Assembly: GCF_003074055.1 (NCBI RefSeq)
Contig: NZ_CP029043.1
Coordinates: forward strand, 3,154,501 to 3,218,500
Direction: 5' to 3'
Origin: Streptomyces nigra
GTDB taxonomy: Bacteria; Actinomycetota; Actinomycetes; Streptomycetales; Streptomycetaceae
Length of the DNA: 64,000 nucleotides
The notes below the pieces were generated by a model. The model saw nothing but the letters and a program-made list of their open reading frames with translations, had not been told where the DNA came from and did not search any database. Made by a program: the position numbers and the translations under genes. Shown piece by piece: positions 51,699 to 60,135 of this stretch; position 1 is the stretch's first letter; the number at the start of each line of letters is the position of its first letter.

Positions 51699-51702
51699 GC
51701 GC

Positions 51703-51736
51703 AAAGGCCCCGGACCGATCATGGTCCGGGGCCTTT
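51703..51736. terminator. Hairpin terminator after tRNA-Arg
   Basis: AAAGGCCCCGGACC, six-base loop, perfect complementary arm ending CCTTT. Confidence 0.85.
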
Positions 51737-51825
51737 GACATCCACTTCTGACGACGGGACGTCGCTGCATGCGTGCACCCGTCTATGGCGGTGCTGGTCC
51801 GCGAGGCTGCGCCGGCATGCATGCC

Positions 51826-52840
51826 TCAGGGGCGCCCGCATACGCCGTACAGCTGGCAGGCGCGGCGGTCCTGATCGCCCTCTTCCTCGAGCATGCGCCG
51901 GCGTTCCTGTTCGCGTTTCGAATAGGCGGCCGCGCGGACCGCCTCGTCGCTCTCCAGGCCCGAGCCCAGCGCGCCGCCCACCGTGGCGACCGACGCGACG
52001 AACCAGGCCAGGGTCCAGTGCTCCGCCGCCCGCAGCGGTGATTTGGTCATCGAGGCGAAGACCTCGCCGTTGATGATGAAGAGCGCCCACAGCAAGTTGA
52101 CGATCAGCAAGCCCACGTAGCAGACCAGCACCCCGATGCCGAGGGTCACGACCGTCGACGCGTTGTAGAGCGCTGCCCGCGTTCTCGCCTGCGGCGAGTC
52201 CCCCGTCGCCCGGTGCCAGAGATGCGCGTCCACGATCAGCCAGCCGATCATGAGGACGATGGACCCGATCGTGGCGATCACGAGTCGTGCGGTGTCCAGG
52301 GCGATGGCCAGATTCCAGACCGTGGCGTTCACGGTGAAGATCGCTCCCGAAGCAAGTGCCGCGGCCAGGGCCTTCGAGAGTCCGGGACCAGGCGCCACGG
52401 CCTGTTGGCCCGGACCATGCCGCCGAGCACCCTCAGGTAGCCGCCCGGCCCGCTGACGACGTACCGGCTATCCGCGGTCTCCTCGTCGTCGACCGGACCC
52501 GAGTGAACACCGGCGAAACGGCCGGTGAGACGTCGCAGCGGTCGGGGTGGCGAGGTTCCGGGGCGCTGGCGGGACGCCCGTCCAGCAGGCTGAGCACCGC
52601 CCGCTCGACCGCCCGTCGCGCCCTGCGGTGAAAGCGCAGGCCTCCCAGCGAGGGAAGTGACAGCAGGGCCAGGCCGTGTTCGTGGCTCAGATCCACGGCG
52701 AGCTTCCGCCTTCCTGCGTGCAACGGCAGGTCGGTGAGCGCCACGACGACGTCCCAGTTCTCCCCGCCCGCGCGGTCCACGATGCGGCGCGTCGACGTGG
52801 ACAGGTCCTCCGTCCCTGCGGTGAAGGGTTCACTGACCAT
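51826..52840 (-). pseudogene. Frameshifted gene for a multi-span membrane protein
   Basis: Three successive frames are needed to read one plausible protein. Frame 1 (ATG 52840 to about 52570): MVSEPFTAGTEDLSTSTRRI...LSLPSLGGLRFHRRARRAVE. Frame 2 (about 52600-52400): RRLTGRFAG...YVVSGPGGYLRVLGGMVRAN, ending RPWRLVP. Frame 3 (about 52395-51826): GLSKALAAALASGAIFTVNA and three or four further membrane helices. One missing G in CCCGGACTC would join frames 2 and 3. Either the gene is decaying or two sequencing errors exist. An intact frame-3-only gene with GTG at 52398 is the conventional alternative. Function is unknown. Confidence 0.65.
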
Positions 52841-52954
52841 TTCGACGGAGAATTCTCGATGTTCTCGTCGACGGCCCCGGCGTACTGCAGTGCCCAGATT
52901 GTCCGCTCTATAACGCTCCCACCCCGTGGCCTGCGGAGACGCCTGAGCCCGGGC

Positions 52955-53021
52955 CTAGGCGCTCTCGTTTGGGTCACGCCGGGCTCGCGGGGTCTGGCCT
53001 GATCCGAACGAAAGACCCAAG
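52955..53021. mobile_element. Internally deleted MITE copy, 67 bp
   Basis: Read on the minus strand, GGGTCTTTCGTTCGGATCAG and AGACCCCGCGAGCCCGGC match both ends of the 166-bp element at 37546-37711, but the central ~100 bp are gone. CTAG is kept at one end only (CAAG at the other). Confidence 0.7.
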
Positions 53022-53136
53022 CGGGACCGCTTCGACTTCTCGCGCCTGTGGCCGACGTACACCAAGAGCCCGACGTACCCGAGAGCACGGTCACCAGCGG
53101 CATCGGGAGAGTGAGGCGGGCGAGTGCGCAGTGGCC

Positions 53137-53340
53137 TCAGTTGCTCGCCACCGCCACGAAGAGGCCTACGGCGACCACGGCCACCCATACGACGACGGCG
53201 ACGGCCACCACGCAGCCGAGTGCTCCTGTGGTGCAGCCGAGCGTGGCCCACACCCACCGCCGCGCCTTTTTGTCGTCACGCTCGGCGGTGTCGCGCTCGT
53301 GACTGTCGTCGCCGACCTCCGGCCCACCGTGTGCCACCAT
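53137..53340 (-). CDS. Small single-span membrane protein (67 aa)
   Basis: A charged N-terminal half (HERDTAERDDKKARRW) precedes one long helix of Val/Ala (GCVVAVAVVVWVAVVAVGLFVAVA). ATG at 53340 lies in GGGGGAAGCGAAGC context; an ATG at 53358 is also in frame but its G-run is too close. No family is recognised. Confidence 0.55.
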   Translation of the reverse strand: MVAHGGPEVGDDSHERDTAERDDKKARRWVWATLGCTTGALGCVVAVAVVVWVAVVAVGLFVAVASN

Positions 53341-53796
53341 GCTTCGCTTCCCCCTCATCCCCTCCGGCGGACCTTATCGTTCACGCGGAGCGGTCGGCAG
53401 GTCGGTCACCATCGCGGATCTCCGCCCTCGGAGTGAGCCACTTCACAGCCGCGTCGACGGCCCTGGAACCGCGAGCGGGGGCCTCGGCGGGGCGACGGGC
53501 TGCGGCCCGGGCGGGGCATGGGGGGCGTCATGCCGGGTGGGGAAAACCTCCTCCGCCACGCCGGGCAATATCTGTGTTCGCGGGATGAGAATTTCGAGTC
53601 CGGCTCACCGCAGGGTTTCTTCGGCCCCGGCCTGACCCGGCATTTCGGCCCCGCACGGACCATCCCTCCGTGCTACTGTCGTTATCAGTTGCAGGTGTGG
53701 TTGCCAGAGGGATTGTTTTTCCGACGGATGATCGACACGGCGACACGGATTACGCACAGGGCGTTCTCCGATCACCGCCTCCGAAGGAGAAACAAA

Positions 53797-54000
53797 ATGG
53801 CTACTGGTACCGTGAAGTGGTTCAACGCGGAAAAGGGCTTCGGCTTCATCGAGCAGGACGGCGGCGGCCCCGACGTCTTCGCCCACTACTCCAACATCGC
53901 CAGCCAGGGCTTCCGTGAGCTGCTGGAGGGCCAGAAGGTGTCGTTCGACATCGCCCAGGGCCAGAAGGGCCCGACGGCTGAGAACATCGTCACCGCCTGA
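53797..54000 (+). CDS. Cold-shock protein (CspA family)
   Basis: 67 residues, a single cold-shock domain. RNP1 KGFGFIE and RNP2 DVFAHYS are intact. It binds single-stranded RNA or DNA as a chaperone. GAAGGAGA precedes the ATG by about eight bases. The 456 bases upstream (53341-53796) contain no gene; the last ~100, AT-richer than their surroundings, are probably a long 5' UTR with the promoter near 53670-53700. A strong terminator follows, then a DEAD-box helicase gene. Confidence 0.97.
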   Translation: MATGTVKWFNAEKGFGFIEQDGGGPDVFAHYSNIASQGFRELLEGQKVSFDIAQGQKGPTAENIVTA

Positions 54001-54025
54001 CGTCGGTCACCGACGCAGACTTCGC

Positions 54026-54062
54026 AGCTGGGGCCCGCACCTCTGGGGTGCGGGCCCCAGCT
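54026..54062 (+). terminator. Rho-independent-type terminator after csp
   Basis: AGCTGGGGCCCGCACC, five-base loop, perfect 16-base complementary arm. Confidence 0.88.
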
Positions 54063-54263
54063 CGCTGCTTTTCCCGGCAGTTTTCACTTCTCGTTGCTCT
54101 CAGGGGCGCTGCGCGGAAGTCGTACCACCCGCCGTCGAGCGGCTGTCATGTCGCCCGTCCGGCTCGCCCCACCGATTTTTTTCTCCGGCTCGTTTCGAGA
54201 TTCTCTGCGCCGCTCTTCTGCTGCGGGAATTCCTTGCTGCGTGCCCAGAACGGAAGGTTCCGC

Positions 54264-55763
54264 ATGCAGCGTTCCCGCATGTCCCGTACACCCCGCACCT
54301 CTCGCACTCCTGACCGTTTCGGCGGAGGCTCCCGGCCCACTCGTCGCGCCAGCAACCCGCGCCGCGACGAGTTCGCTGTGCCGGTGACGAAGACGCCCGG
54401 TCTGCCGGCCGTCGAGTCGTTCACCGACCTCGACATGCCCGGCCAGCTGATGGCCACGCTCGTCCACGAGGGCGTGACCGTGCCGTTCCCGATCCAGGCG
54501 GCCACGCTGCCGAACTCCCTCGCCGGACGTGACGTCCTCGGCCGGGGCCGCACCGGCTCGGGCAAGACGCTCGCCTTCGGACTCGCCCTCCTGGCCCGTA
54601 CGGCCGGACGGCGCGCCGAGCCGAAGCGGCCGCTGGGCCTCGTCCTCGTCCCCACCCGTGAGCTCGCGCAGCAGGTCACCGACGCGCTCGCTCCGTACGC
54701 CCGCTCCGTGGGCCTGCGGACGGCCACCGTCGTCGGCGGGATGTCCATCGGCCGCCAGGCCGGTGCGCTGCGCGCCGGTGCCGAGGTGATCGTCGCGACG
54801 CCGGGACGCCTCAAGGACCTCATCGACCGGAACGCCTGCCGTCTCGACGACGTCGGCATCACGGTGCTCGACGAGGCCGACCAGATGGCCGACATGGGCT
54901 TCATGCCCCAGGTCACGGCGCTGCTCGACCAGGTGCGCCCCGACGGGCAGCGGATGCTGTTCTCGGCCACCCTGGACCGCAACGTCGACCTGCTGGTCCG
55001 CCGCTACCTCTCGGACCCGGTCGTCCACTCCGTCGACCCGTCCGCCGGCGCGGTCACCACGATGGAGCACCACGTCCTGCATGTGCACGACGCGGACAAG
55101 TACCAGACGACGACCGAGATCGCGGCCCGCGACGGCAGCGTGATCATGTTCCTCGACACCAAGCACGCCGTCGACAAGCTGACCAAGCACCTGCTGAGCA
55201 GCGGTGTCCGCGCCGCGGCCCTGCACGGCGGCAAGTCGCAGCCCCAGCGCACCCGCACCCTCGCCCAGTTCAAGAACGGCCAGGTCACCGTGCTGGTCGC
55301 GACCAACGTCGCGGCGCGCGGCATCCACGTGGACAACCTCGACCTGGTCGTCAACGTCGATCCGCCGAGCGACCACAAGGACTACCTGCACCGCGGCGGA
55401 CGTACGGCCCGTGCCGGCGAGTCCGGCAGCGTCGTCACCCTGGTGACCCCCGGCCAGCGCCGGGGCATGACCCGGCTGATGGACGCGGCGGGCATCCGCC
55501 CCCGTATCGCGCAGGTGCGTTCGGGCGAGGCGGAGCTGAGCCGGATCACCGGCGCGCAGGCTCCGTCGGGCGTCCCGGTCGTCATCGCCGCACCCGAGGC
55601 GGCGAGCCCTCGCGGCACGTCCTCCTCCCGGGGCCGCCGTGGCCGTTCCGGGCGCGGCGGATACGGCGGCCGCGGCGGACAGGGTGGCCAGAGCGGACAG
55701 GTCCGGAGCCAGTCCGTGCGCCGGGAAGGTCCGCGCAGGTCCGGCCTGGGTTCGGCCGCATAG
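54264..55763 (+). CDS. DEAD-box RNA helicase
   Basis: 499 residues. Motifs in order: Q motif (FPIQAATLP), I (GRTGSGKT), Ia (PTRELAQQ), Ib (TPGRL), II (VLDEADQM), III (SAT), V (VATNVAARGIH) and VI (HRGGRTARAG). An arginine-rich N-terminus and a C-terminal RGG-like tail (GRRGRSGRGGYGGRGG) add RNA binding. It unwinds RNA duplexes, in ribosome assembly or mRNA turnover at low temperature. ATG 54264 follows GGAAGG. It sits directly after the cold-shock gene, which suggests shared cold response though a terminator separates them. Confidence 0.95.
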   Translation: MQRSRMSRTPRTSRTPDRFGGGSRPTRRASNPRRDEFAVPVTKTPGLPAVESFTDLDMPGQLMATLVHEGVTVPFPIQAATLPNSLAGRDVLGRGRTGSGKTLAFGLALLARTAGRRAEPKRPLGLVLVPTRELAQQVTDALAPYARSVGLRTATVVGGMSIGRQAGALRAGAEVIVATPGRLKDLIDRNACRLDDVGITVLDEADQMADMGFMPQVTALLDQVRPDGQRMLFSATLDRNVDLLVRRYLSDPVVHSVDPSAGAVTTMEHHVLHVHDADKYQTTTEIAARDGSVIMFLDTKHAVDKLTKHLLSSGVRAAALHGGKSQPQRTRTLAQFKNGQVTVLVATNVAARGIHVDNLDLVVNVDPPSDHKDYLHRGGRTARAGESGSVVTLVTPGQRRGMTRLMDAAGIRPRIAQVRSGEAELSRITGAQAPSGVPVVIAAPEAASPRGTSSSRGRRGRSGRGGYGGRGGQGGQSGQVRSQSVRREGPRRSGLGSAA

Positions 55764-55833
55764 GACTTTCCCACCGGGCACCGCCCGGCGCCGTGACCGA
55801 CCGCCCGCCTTCCACCGTTTCGCAGGAGCAGCT

Positions 55834-56169
55834 ATGACGACGGCTCAGCCGCAGTACCGGGCAGCACACCGCATCTCCGAGACCAGGGTCGACGGGCGGG
55901 ACACCGCCGGGCCCCGGGTCCGGGACGACATGACGGTCGAGGTGGCGCTGTCCCTCATGGCCGGCGCCCGGGTCGACCACCTCGTCCTGTGCGACGGGGA
56001 CGACCAGAGCACCGGCACGGTCACCCGGGAACGGCTCGCCGTCCTGCGCCGCAGCCCCGCCTATACGGACCGGATCCGGCTGCGCGACGTCCACGTGCTG
56101 GACACGCCGGTCACGCCGGTCACCGGAAGGTGTCATCGGGAGCTGGGCGTGGCCGCCTTCTCCTCCTGA
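55834..56169 (+). CDS. Small CBS-domain-like protein (111 aa)
   Basis: ATG at 55834 with CAGGAGCAG upstream. The core RVRDDMTVEVALSLMAGARVDHLVLCDGDDQSTGTVTRERLAVLR is like a single CBS motif (strand-helix-strand with GxVTRxxL). It begins 70 bases after the helicase and ends before a 36-bp palindromic terminator, so it may be co-transcribed with the helicase. The ligand is not apparent. Confidence 0.7.
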   Translation: MTTAQPQYRAAHRISETRVDGRDTAGPRVRDDMTVEVALSLMAGARVDHLVLCDGDDQSTGTVTRERLAVLRRSPAYTDRIRLRDVHVLDTPVTPVTGRCHRELGVAAFSS

Positions 56170-56194
56170 TCCGTACGACACCCCCATGAGCCCG

Positions 56195-56230
56195 GTGAGG
56201 GCCTGCCGACGCGCGTCGGCAGGCCCTCAC
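56195..56230. terminator. 36-bp perfect palindrome, terminator
   Basis: GTGAGGGCCTGCCGACGC followed at once by its exact reverse complement. It lies after the CBS-like gene. Confidence 0.85.
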
Positions 56231-56370
56231 CGTCGTCTCCGGCTGTCGTGGGTACCCGAGCCCTGTGCAAGGGCGGCGGAGCGTCGGGGCGGGCCGATGG
56301 TGTTACATGTGGTGCGGGGCCCGGTGCCGGTCGGCGCGGGGCCCCTCGACGCGTTGCACATCGAGGTGAC

Positions 56371-56709
56371 ATGGCAGATTCCCCACTCAGCGACCGGCTG
56401 GACGACGACGACTACCCCGCCTACACGATGGGCCGGGCCGCCGAGATGCTCGGCACCACACCGGGCTTCCTCCGCGCGCTCGGCGAGGCGCGGCTGATCA
56501 CTCCGCTGCGCTCCGAGGGCGGGCACCGGCGGTACTCCCGCTACCAGTTGCGCATCGCCGCCCGCGCCCGCGAGCTCGTCGACAAGGGCACGCCGATCGA
56601 GGCCGCGTGCCGGATCATCATCCTCGAGGACCAGCTCGAGGAAGCCCAGCGCATCAACGCCGAGTACCGGCGCGCCGCGCAGGAAGGGTCCGATGACTCC
56701 GGGAACTGA
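56371..56709 (+). CDS. Short MerR-like HTH protein with coiled coil (112 aa)
   Basis: An acidic N-terminus is followed by a MerR-type winged helix (AYTMGRAAEMLGTTPGFLRALGEARLITPLRSEGGHRRYSRYQLR), then a long helix (IILEDQLEEAQRINAEYRRAAQE) suited for dimerisation. There is no effector domain. It resembles the small HspR/BldC-like group but with a weaker match to either. ATG 56371 follows GAGGTGAC. It converges with the enoyl-CoA hydratase gene, stops eight bases apart. Confidence 0.82.
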   Translation: MADSPLSDRLDDDDYPAYTMGRAAEMLGTTPGFLRALGEARLITPLRSEGGHRRYSRYQLRIAARARELVDKGTPIEAACRIIILEDQLEEAQRINAEYRRAAQEGSDDSGN

Positions 56710-56717
56710 GGGCCGTG

Positions 56718-57389
56718 TCAACCCAGCGGGTTCGTGGTGGCGCGCAGGGTCGACAGGACCGGGCCGTACATACGGGACTTGATGGTGCCGACGGTGTCGC
56801 CCGCCTTGTTGACCTGGGCCTGGGCCAGTTCGATCGCCGTGGAGCGTACGGCGTCCTCGGGGACCGTCCGGTCGACGATGCCGGCCGACTCGGCGTCGGC
56901 CCCCCCGCAGCGGCGGGCGGTGATCATCGCCTCGTGCGCCGTCCGCGGGGTGAGCCGGGACTGGATGAGGGCGGACATGCCGGGCGTGAACGGGATGTTG
57001 ATGTCCGCCTCGGGCAGGCACCAGTAGCCGCGGTCGGCGCGCATCACCCGGAAGTCGTGCGCGAGGGAGAGCATCGCGCCGGCGGCGAAGGTGTGGCCCT
57101 GGAGCGCGGCGACCGTCACGAGCGGCAGGGACAGCACGCGCGCGAAGAGCTGGTGCACGGAGACGACGTAGTCGTGGTAGTCGTCGGCGTGGGCGGTCAG
57201 CCACTCCAGGTCGAGCCCGTTGGACCAGAACTTGCCCGTGGCGGCGGTGACCAGGGCGCGCGGGCCGTCCGCCTTCTCCACCTCGTCCAGCGCGGCACCG
57301 AACGCGGCGATCCAGTCGGGGTGGAAGCGGTTCTCGCCGTCCCCGAGGTCGAGGACGAAGACGTTCTCCTGGCGGTCGAGCGACGGCAT
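56718..57389 (-). CDS. Enoyl-CoA hydratase/isomerase family protein
   Basis: 223 residues, somewhat shorter than the usual 255-260. The crotonase fold is seen in FWSNGLDLEWL (first oxyanion strand), LQGHTFAAGAMLSLAHDFRVM and INIPFTPGMSALIQSRLTPRTAHEAMITARRCGGADAESAGIVD. It hydrates enoyl-CoA or isomerises double bonds in fatty acid metabolism. ATG 57389 with AAGGAG upstream. A dyad-rich block with AGCG-N2-CGCT (57440-57475) lies 60 bases upstream, typical for TetR-controlled fatty acid genes. Confidence 0.9.
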   Translation of the reverse strand: MPSLDRQENVFVLDLGDGENRFHPDWIAAFGAALDEVEKADGPRALVTAATGKFWSNGLDLEWLTAHADDYHDYVVSVHQLFARVLSLPLVTVAALQGHTFAAGAMLSLAHDFRVMRADRGYWCLPEADINIPFTPGMSALIQSRLTPRTAHEAMITARRCGGADAESAGIVDRTVPEDAVRSTAIELAQAQVNKAGDTVGTIKSRMYGPVLSTLRATTNPLG

Positions 57390-57446
57390 GACGGCTCTCC
57401 TTCGAGGCGAGCGGTGCGGGACGGCGAAACGCTGGGCGATTTATGA

Positions 57447-57475
57447 GCGACCGCTTAGTAACTTATGGCGGTCGC
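57447..57475. promoter_or_regulatory. Operator-like repeat upstream of the enoyl-CoA hydratase
   Basis: GCGACCGC, 13 bases, GCGGTCGC. On the minus strand CTAAGCGGTCGCTCA carries an AAGCG-N2-CGCT dyad of the kind bound by TetR regulators of fatty acid genes in actinobacteria. Confidence 0.5.
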
Positions 57476-57520
57476 CATAGCCCGCGCAAGAGGTGCGCCA
57501 CCCGCAAGCCGACCGCAGAC

Positions 57521-57564
57521 CGAGCAGGGGCCCGGTCCGCTCTCGCGGGTCGGGCCCCTGCTCG
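57521..57564. terminator. Terminator downstream of the small secreted protein
   Basis: CGAGCAGGGGCCCG, 16-base loop, CGGGCCCCTGCTCG: a perfect 14-bp stem. Confidence 0.8.
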
Positions 57565-57633
57565 GTTGTTCGGGCGATCGTGGGAGCCGATCGCACCCCG
57601 CGGCACGGAACGCCGTTCCTCCGCGGACGGACC

Positions 57634-57930
57634 TCAGAACGCGCTGTTGTTGCAGCCCATGGTCGAGCCGAGGTGGGTGTTCTGCGCGCCCGCGTCACCC
57701 TCGCCGTTGAGCGCGTTGGCCAGGGCGCCGTTCAGGATGCCGACCTCGCCGAGGACGTCGAGGTTCAGGTCGTGCGAGCGGCAGTTGGAGCTCTGCAGGA
57801 CGCTGACCTTGTCCCCGCCCTTCTTGCCGCCGTGCCCGTCGAGACCCTGGGCGGTGGCGGTGCCGCTGGCCAGGATTCCGGCGCTGCCGAGGGCGACGAC
57901 CACGACGGCAGCCTTGCGAAGCTTGTGCAT
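57634..57930 (-). CDS. Small secreted protein with two cysteines (98 aa)
   Basis: A classical signal peptide (MHKLRKAAVVVVALGSAGILASGTATA) is followed by ~70 residues rich in Gly, Asn and Ser with one Cys near residue 50 and one six residues from the end (GCNNSAF), which can form a disulphide. Repeated NLDVLGEVGILNGALANALNG is amphipathic and reminiscent of chaplin/rodlin-like surface proteins, but no diagnostic motif is present. GGAGATGAC precedes the ATG. The 150 bases upstream contain the palindrome CGACATGTCG. Confidence 0.78.
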   Translation of the reverse strand: MHKLRKAAVVVVALGSAGILASGTATAQGLDGHGGKKGGDKVSVLQSSNCRSHDLNLDVLGEVGILNGALANALNGEGDAGAQNTHLGSTMGCNNSAF

Positions 57931-58078
57931 GTCATCTCCGGAGAGGTGAGGGGGTGCGATCCATGAGAGATCGACTTCGTACAGTTACGAGAGGCTAATG
58001 TGACGAAATACGACATGTCGGTACGACTCGCCGGTGATCGTCATTTTTCACCGTCCGCCCGTGCTACCCCCGCGCCCG

Positions 58079-58723
58079 CTACTGGTCGAGATACGCCAGC
58101 ACGGCCAGCACCCTGCGGTTGTCCCCGTCCGTCGGCAGGAGACCGAGCTTGGTGAAGATGTTGCCGATGTGCTTGGCGACGGCCTTCTCGGAGATGAACA
58201 GGCCCTGGGCGATCCCCGCGTTCGAGCGGCCCTGCGCCACCCACTCCAGGACCTCGCGCTCGCGCTCCGAGAGGCTGCCGACGGCTACGTCGCGCTCCTT
58301 GCGGAGCAGGAGCTTGGAGATCACCTCGGGGTCCATCGCGGTGCCGCCCTCCGCCACCCGGCGGATGGCGTCGAGGAAGTGGCCGCCGTTGGTGACGCGG
58401 TCCTTGAGCAGGTAGCCGACGCCCCGGCCGCCACCGGCCAGCAACTCGCGGGCGTACAGCGGCTCGACGTACTGGGAGAGGAGCAGGACCGGCAGGTCCG
58501 GGACACGTTCGCGGGCGGCGAGCACCGCGCGCAGGCCCTCGTCCGTGAACGTCGGCGGCAGCCGGACGTCGACGACCGCGACGTCCGGCCGCCGCTCGAC
58601 GAGCGCGTCGAGCAGTTCCGTCCCGTTGTCCACGGCGGCGACGACCTCGTGGCCGTGGGCGCCGAGGAGACGGATCAGCCCGTCCCTCAGGAGGAAGTGG
58701 TCTTCGGCGAGGGCAATACGCAA
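58079..58723 (-). CDS. NarL/LuxR-family response regulator
   Basis: 214 residues. The receiver domain has the acidic pair ED (7-8), the phospho-acceptor Asp52 in VVDVRLPP and the Lys in YLLKDRV. The C-terminal LuxR HTH is LSEREREVLEWVAQGRSNAGIAQGLFISEKAVAKHIGNIFTKLGL. It acts as DNA-binding partner of the overlapping histidine kinase. TTG start at 58723 with GGAG six bases upstream, within the kinase coding region; the genes overlap by 37 bases, so expression is coupled. Confidence 0.94.
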   Translation of the reverse strand: MRIALAEDHFLLRDGLIRLLGAHGHEVVAAVDNGTELLDALVERRPDVAVVDVRLPPTFTDEGLRAVLAARERVPDLPVLLLSQYVEPLYARELLAGGGRGVGYLLKDRVTNGGHFLDAIRRVAEGGTAMDPEVISKLLLRKERDVAVGSLSEREREVLEWVAQGRSNAGIAQGLFISEKAVAKHIGNIFTKLGLLPTDGDNRRVLAVLAYLDQ

Positions 58724-60006
58724 GGAAGCTCCATCGTCACCATGGTCGGGCCGTTCACGGGGCTGTTGACGGCGAGGACGCCGTCGAAGGTGGCGAGCCG
58801 GCGCTCGATGCCCCGCAGACCGGTGCCGCGCGAGACGTCCGCACCGCCCTGGCCGTCGTCCGTGACGGTGATGCGCAGCATCCCGCGATCGTAACGAAGG
58901 TCGATCCAGGCCCGGTCGGCGCCGGAGTGCTTGGCGACGTTGGTCAGGATCTCGGAGATCGCGAAGTACGCCGCGGACTCGACCGGCATCTCGGGGCGGC
59001 CCGGCAGGTCGACGTGGACCTCGGTGCGGACCGGGCAGACCATCGCCAACGCCCGTACGGCGTCCGCGAGTCCGCGGTCGGCGAGGACCGGCGGGTGGAT
59101 GCCGCGCACGAGGTCGCGCAGTTCCTCCAGCGCCTTGGAGGAGGACTCGCGGGCCTCGGCGAGCAGGGCGCGCACGGCCTCCGGGTCGCTCTCCAGACGG
59201 TGTTCGGCGGCGTCGAGGGTCATGCCCATCGCGACCAGGCGGGCCTGGGCGCCGTCGTGGAGGTCGCGTTCGATACGGCGGATCTCGGCCATCTGTGTGT
59301 CGACGGCCTCGGAGCGGGTGGTGGCCAGGTGCTGGATGCGGCCGGCCATCAGCTCGCTCTCGCTGGGGGCGAGCATGGAGCGGGTGTACAGGGCGTGCCG
59401 GCGGACGGCGCGCGGCGCCACCCACAGGGCGAGCGGCAACTGGAGGACGCCCAGGACGCCGGCGAGGACGGCGGTGGCCTGGCCCTCGACCGGGATGAAC
59501 TGGTACCACAGGCCGTCCCATTCGACGGACAGCGGGACCCCGAAGAAGGCGAGGAAGACACCCCAGACGCCGCTGAGGATCAGGGCGAGCGGGAAGAAGG
59601 CCAGTAAGGCGCCGGCCAGTGGGTCGACGAGCACCCAGACCCATTCCCGGCGGGTCTGCGGGTCGCTCATGATCCACCGGTAGCGGGCGGCGGGCCAGGA
59701 GGCTCCCTCGGGTGCGGGGGGCGGCGGGCCGGGCGGGCCGGGGATCTCGACCCCGGACCAGCGCAGGGCCAGCTCCCGCCGGCGGGCGGCGAGGTTGCGC
59801 ACGCCCTCCATGGCGCGCGGCACCACGCCGAGGCCGGGGCCGACCAGCCAGATCGCCCCGGACACCGCCAGGGACCGGCCGAAGGCCGCCGACGCCATCC
59901 AGCACAGGGACATCACCCTGCGCAGCCCGACCAGTCCGGCCGCGACCGAGAATCCCCTGATCTCGTCGGGCGCGTGATTCACCCCGAGCTGCGTCGTGCG
60001 GTCCAT
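58687..60006 (-). CDS. Two-component sensor histidine kinase (HisKA_3 type)
   Basis: 439 residues. Two N-terminal hydrophobic segments (about 24-60) and two more (about 125-155 and 177-197) make a membrane sensor region. The dimerisation block EIRRIERDLHDGAQARLVAMGM contains phospho-His250, and DDGQGGADVSRGTGLRGIERRL is the ATP-binding G box. It is a NarX/DesK-like kinase that phosphorylates the overlapping response regulator. ATG 60006 follows GGAGCGAG. No accessory signal gene is adjacent, and the stimulus is unknown. Confidence 0.93.
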   Translation of the reverse strand: MDRTTQLGVNHAPDEIRGFSVAAGLVGLRRVMSLCWMASAAFGRSLAVSGAIWLVGPGLGVVPRAMEGVRNLAARRRELALRWSGVEIPGPPGPPPPAPEGASWPAARYRWIMSDPQTRREWVWVLVDPLAGALLAFFPLALILSGVWGVFLAFFGVPLSVEWDGLWYQFIPVEGQATAVLAGVLGVLQLPLALWVAPRAVRRHALYTRSMLAPSESELMAGRIQHLATTRSEAVDTQMAEIRRIERDLHDGAQARLVAMGMTLDAAEHRLESDPEAVRALLAEARESSSKALEELRDLVRGIHPPVLADRGLADAVRALAMVCPVRTEVHVDLPGRPEMPVESAAYFAISEILTNVAKHSGADRAWIDLRYDRGMLRITVTDDGQGGADVSRGTGLRGIERRLATFDGVLAVNSPVNGPTMVTMELPCVLPSPKTTSS

Positions 60007-60135
60007 ACGGCTCGCTCCTCTCTGTTGCCTGTGCGGTACGTGGGGCGAAGCGCCCGTGTCCTCATTCTGGCCACGGGTGGGGCGTCGGCGCGGTGGAGAA
60101 AACTCCCCTCTTGGTCACCCAGGTGCCGTACCGAG

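Noticed and set aside
57634..57930. Rodlin or chaplin identity for the small secreted protein
   Set aside because: Neither the rodlin repeats nor the chaplin hydrophobic domain with its paired cysteines is present.
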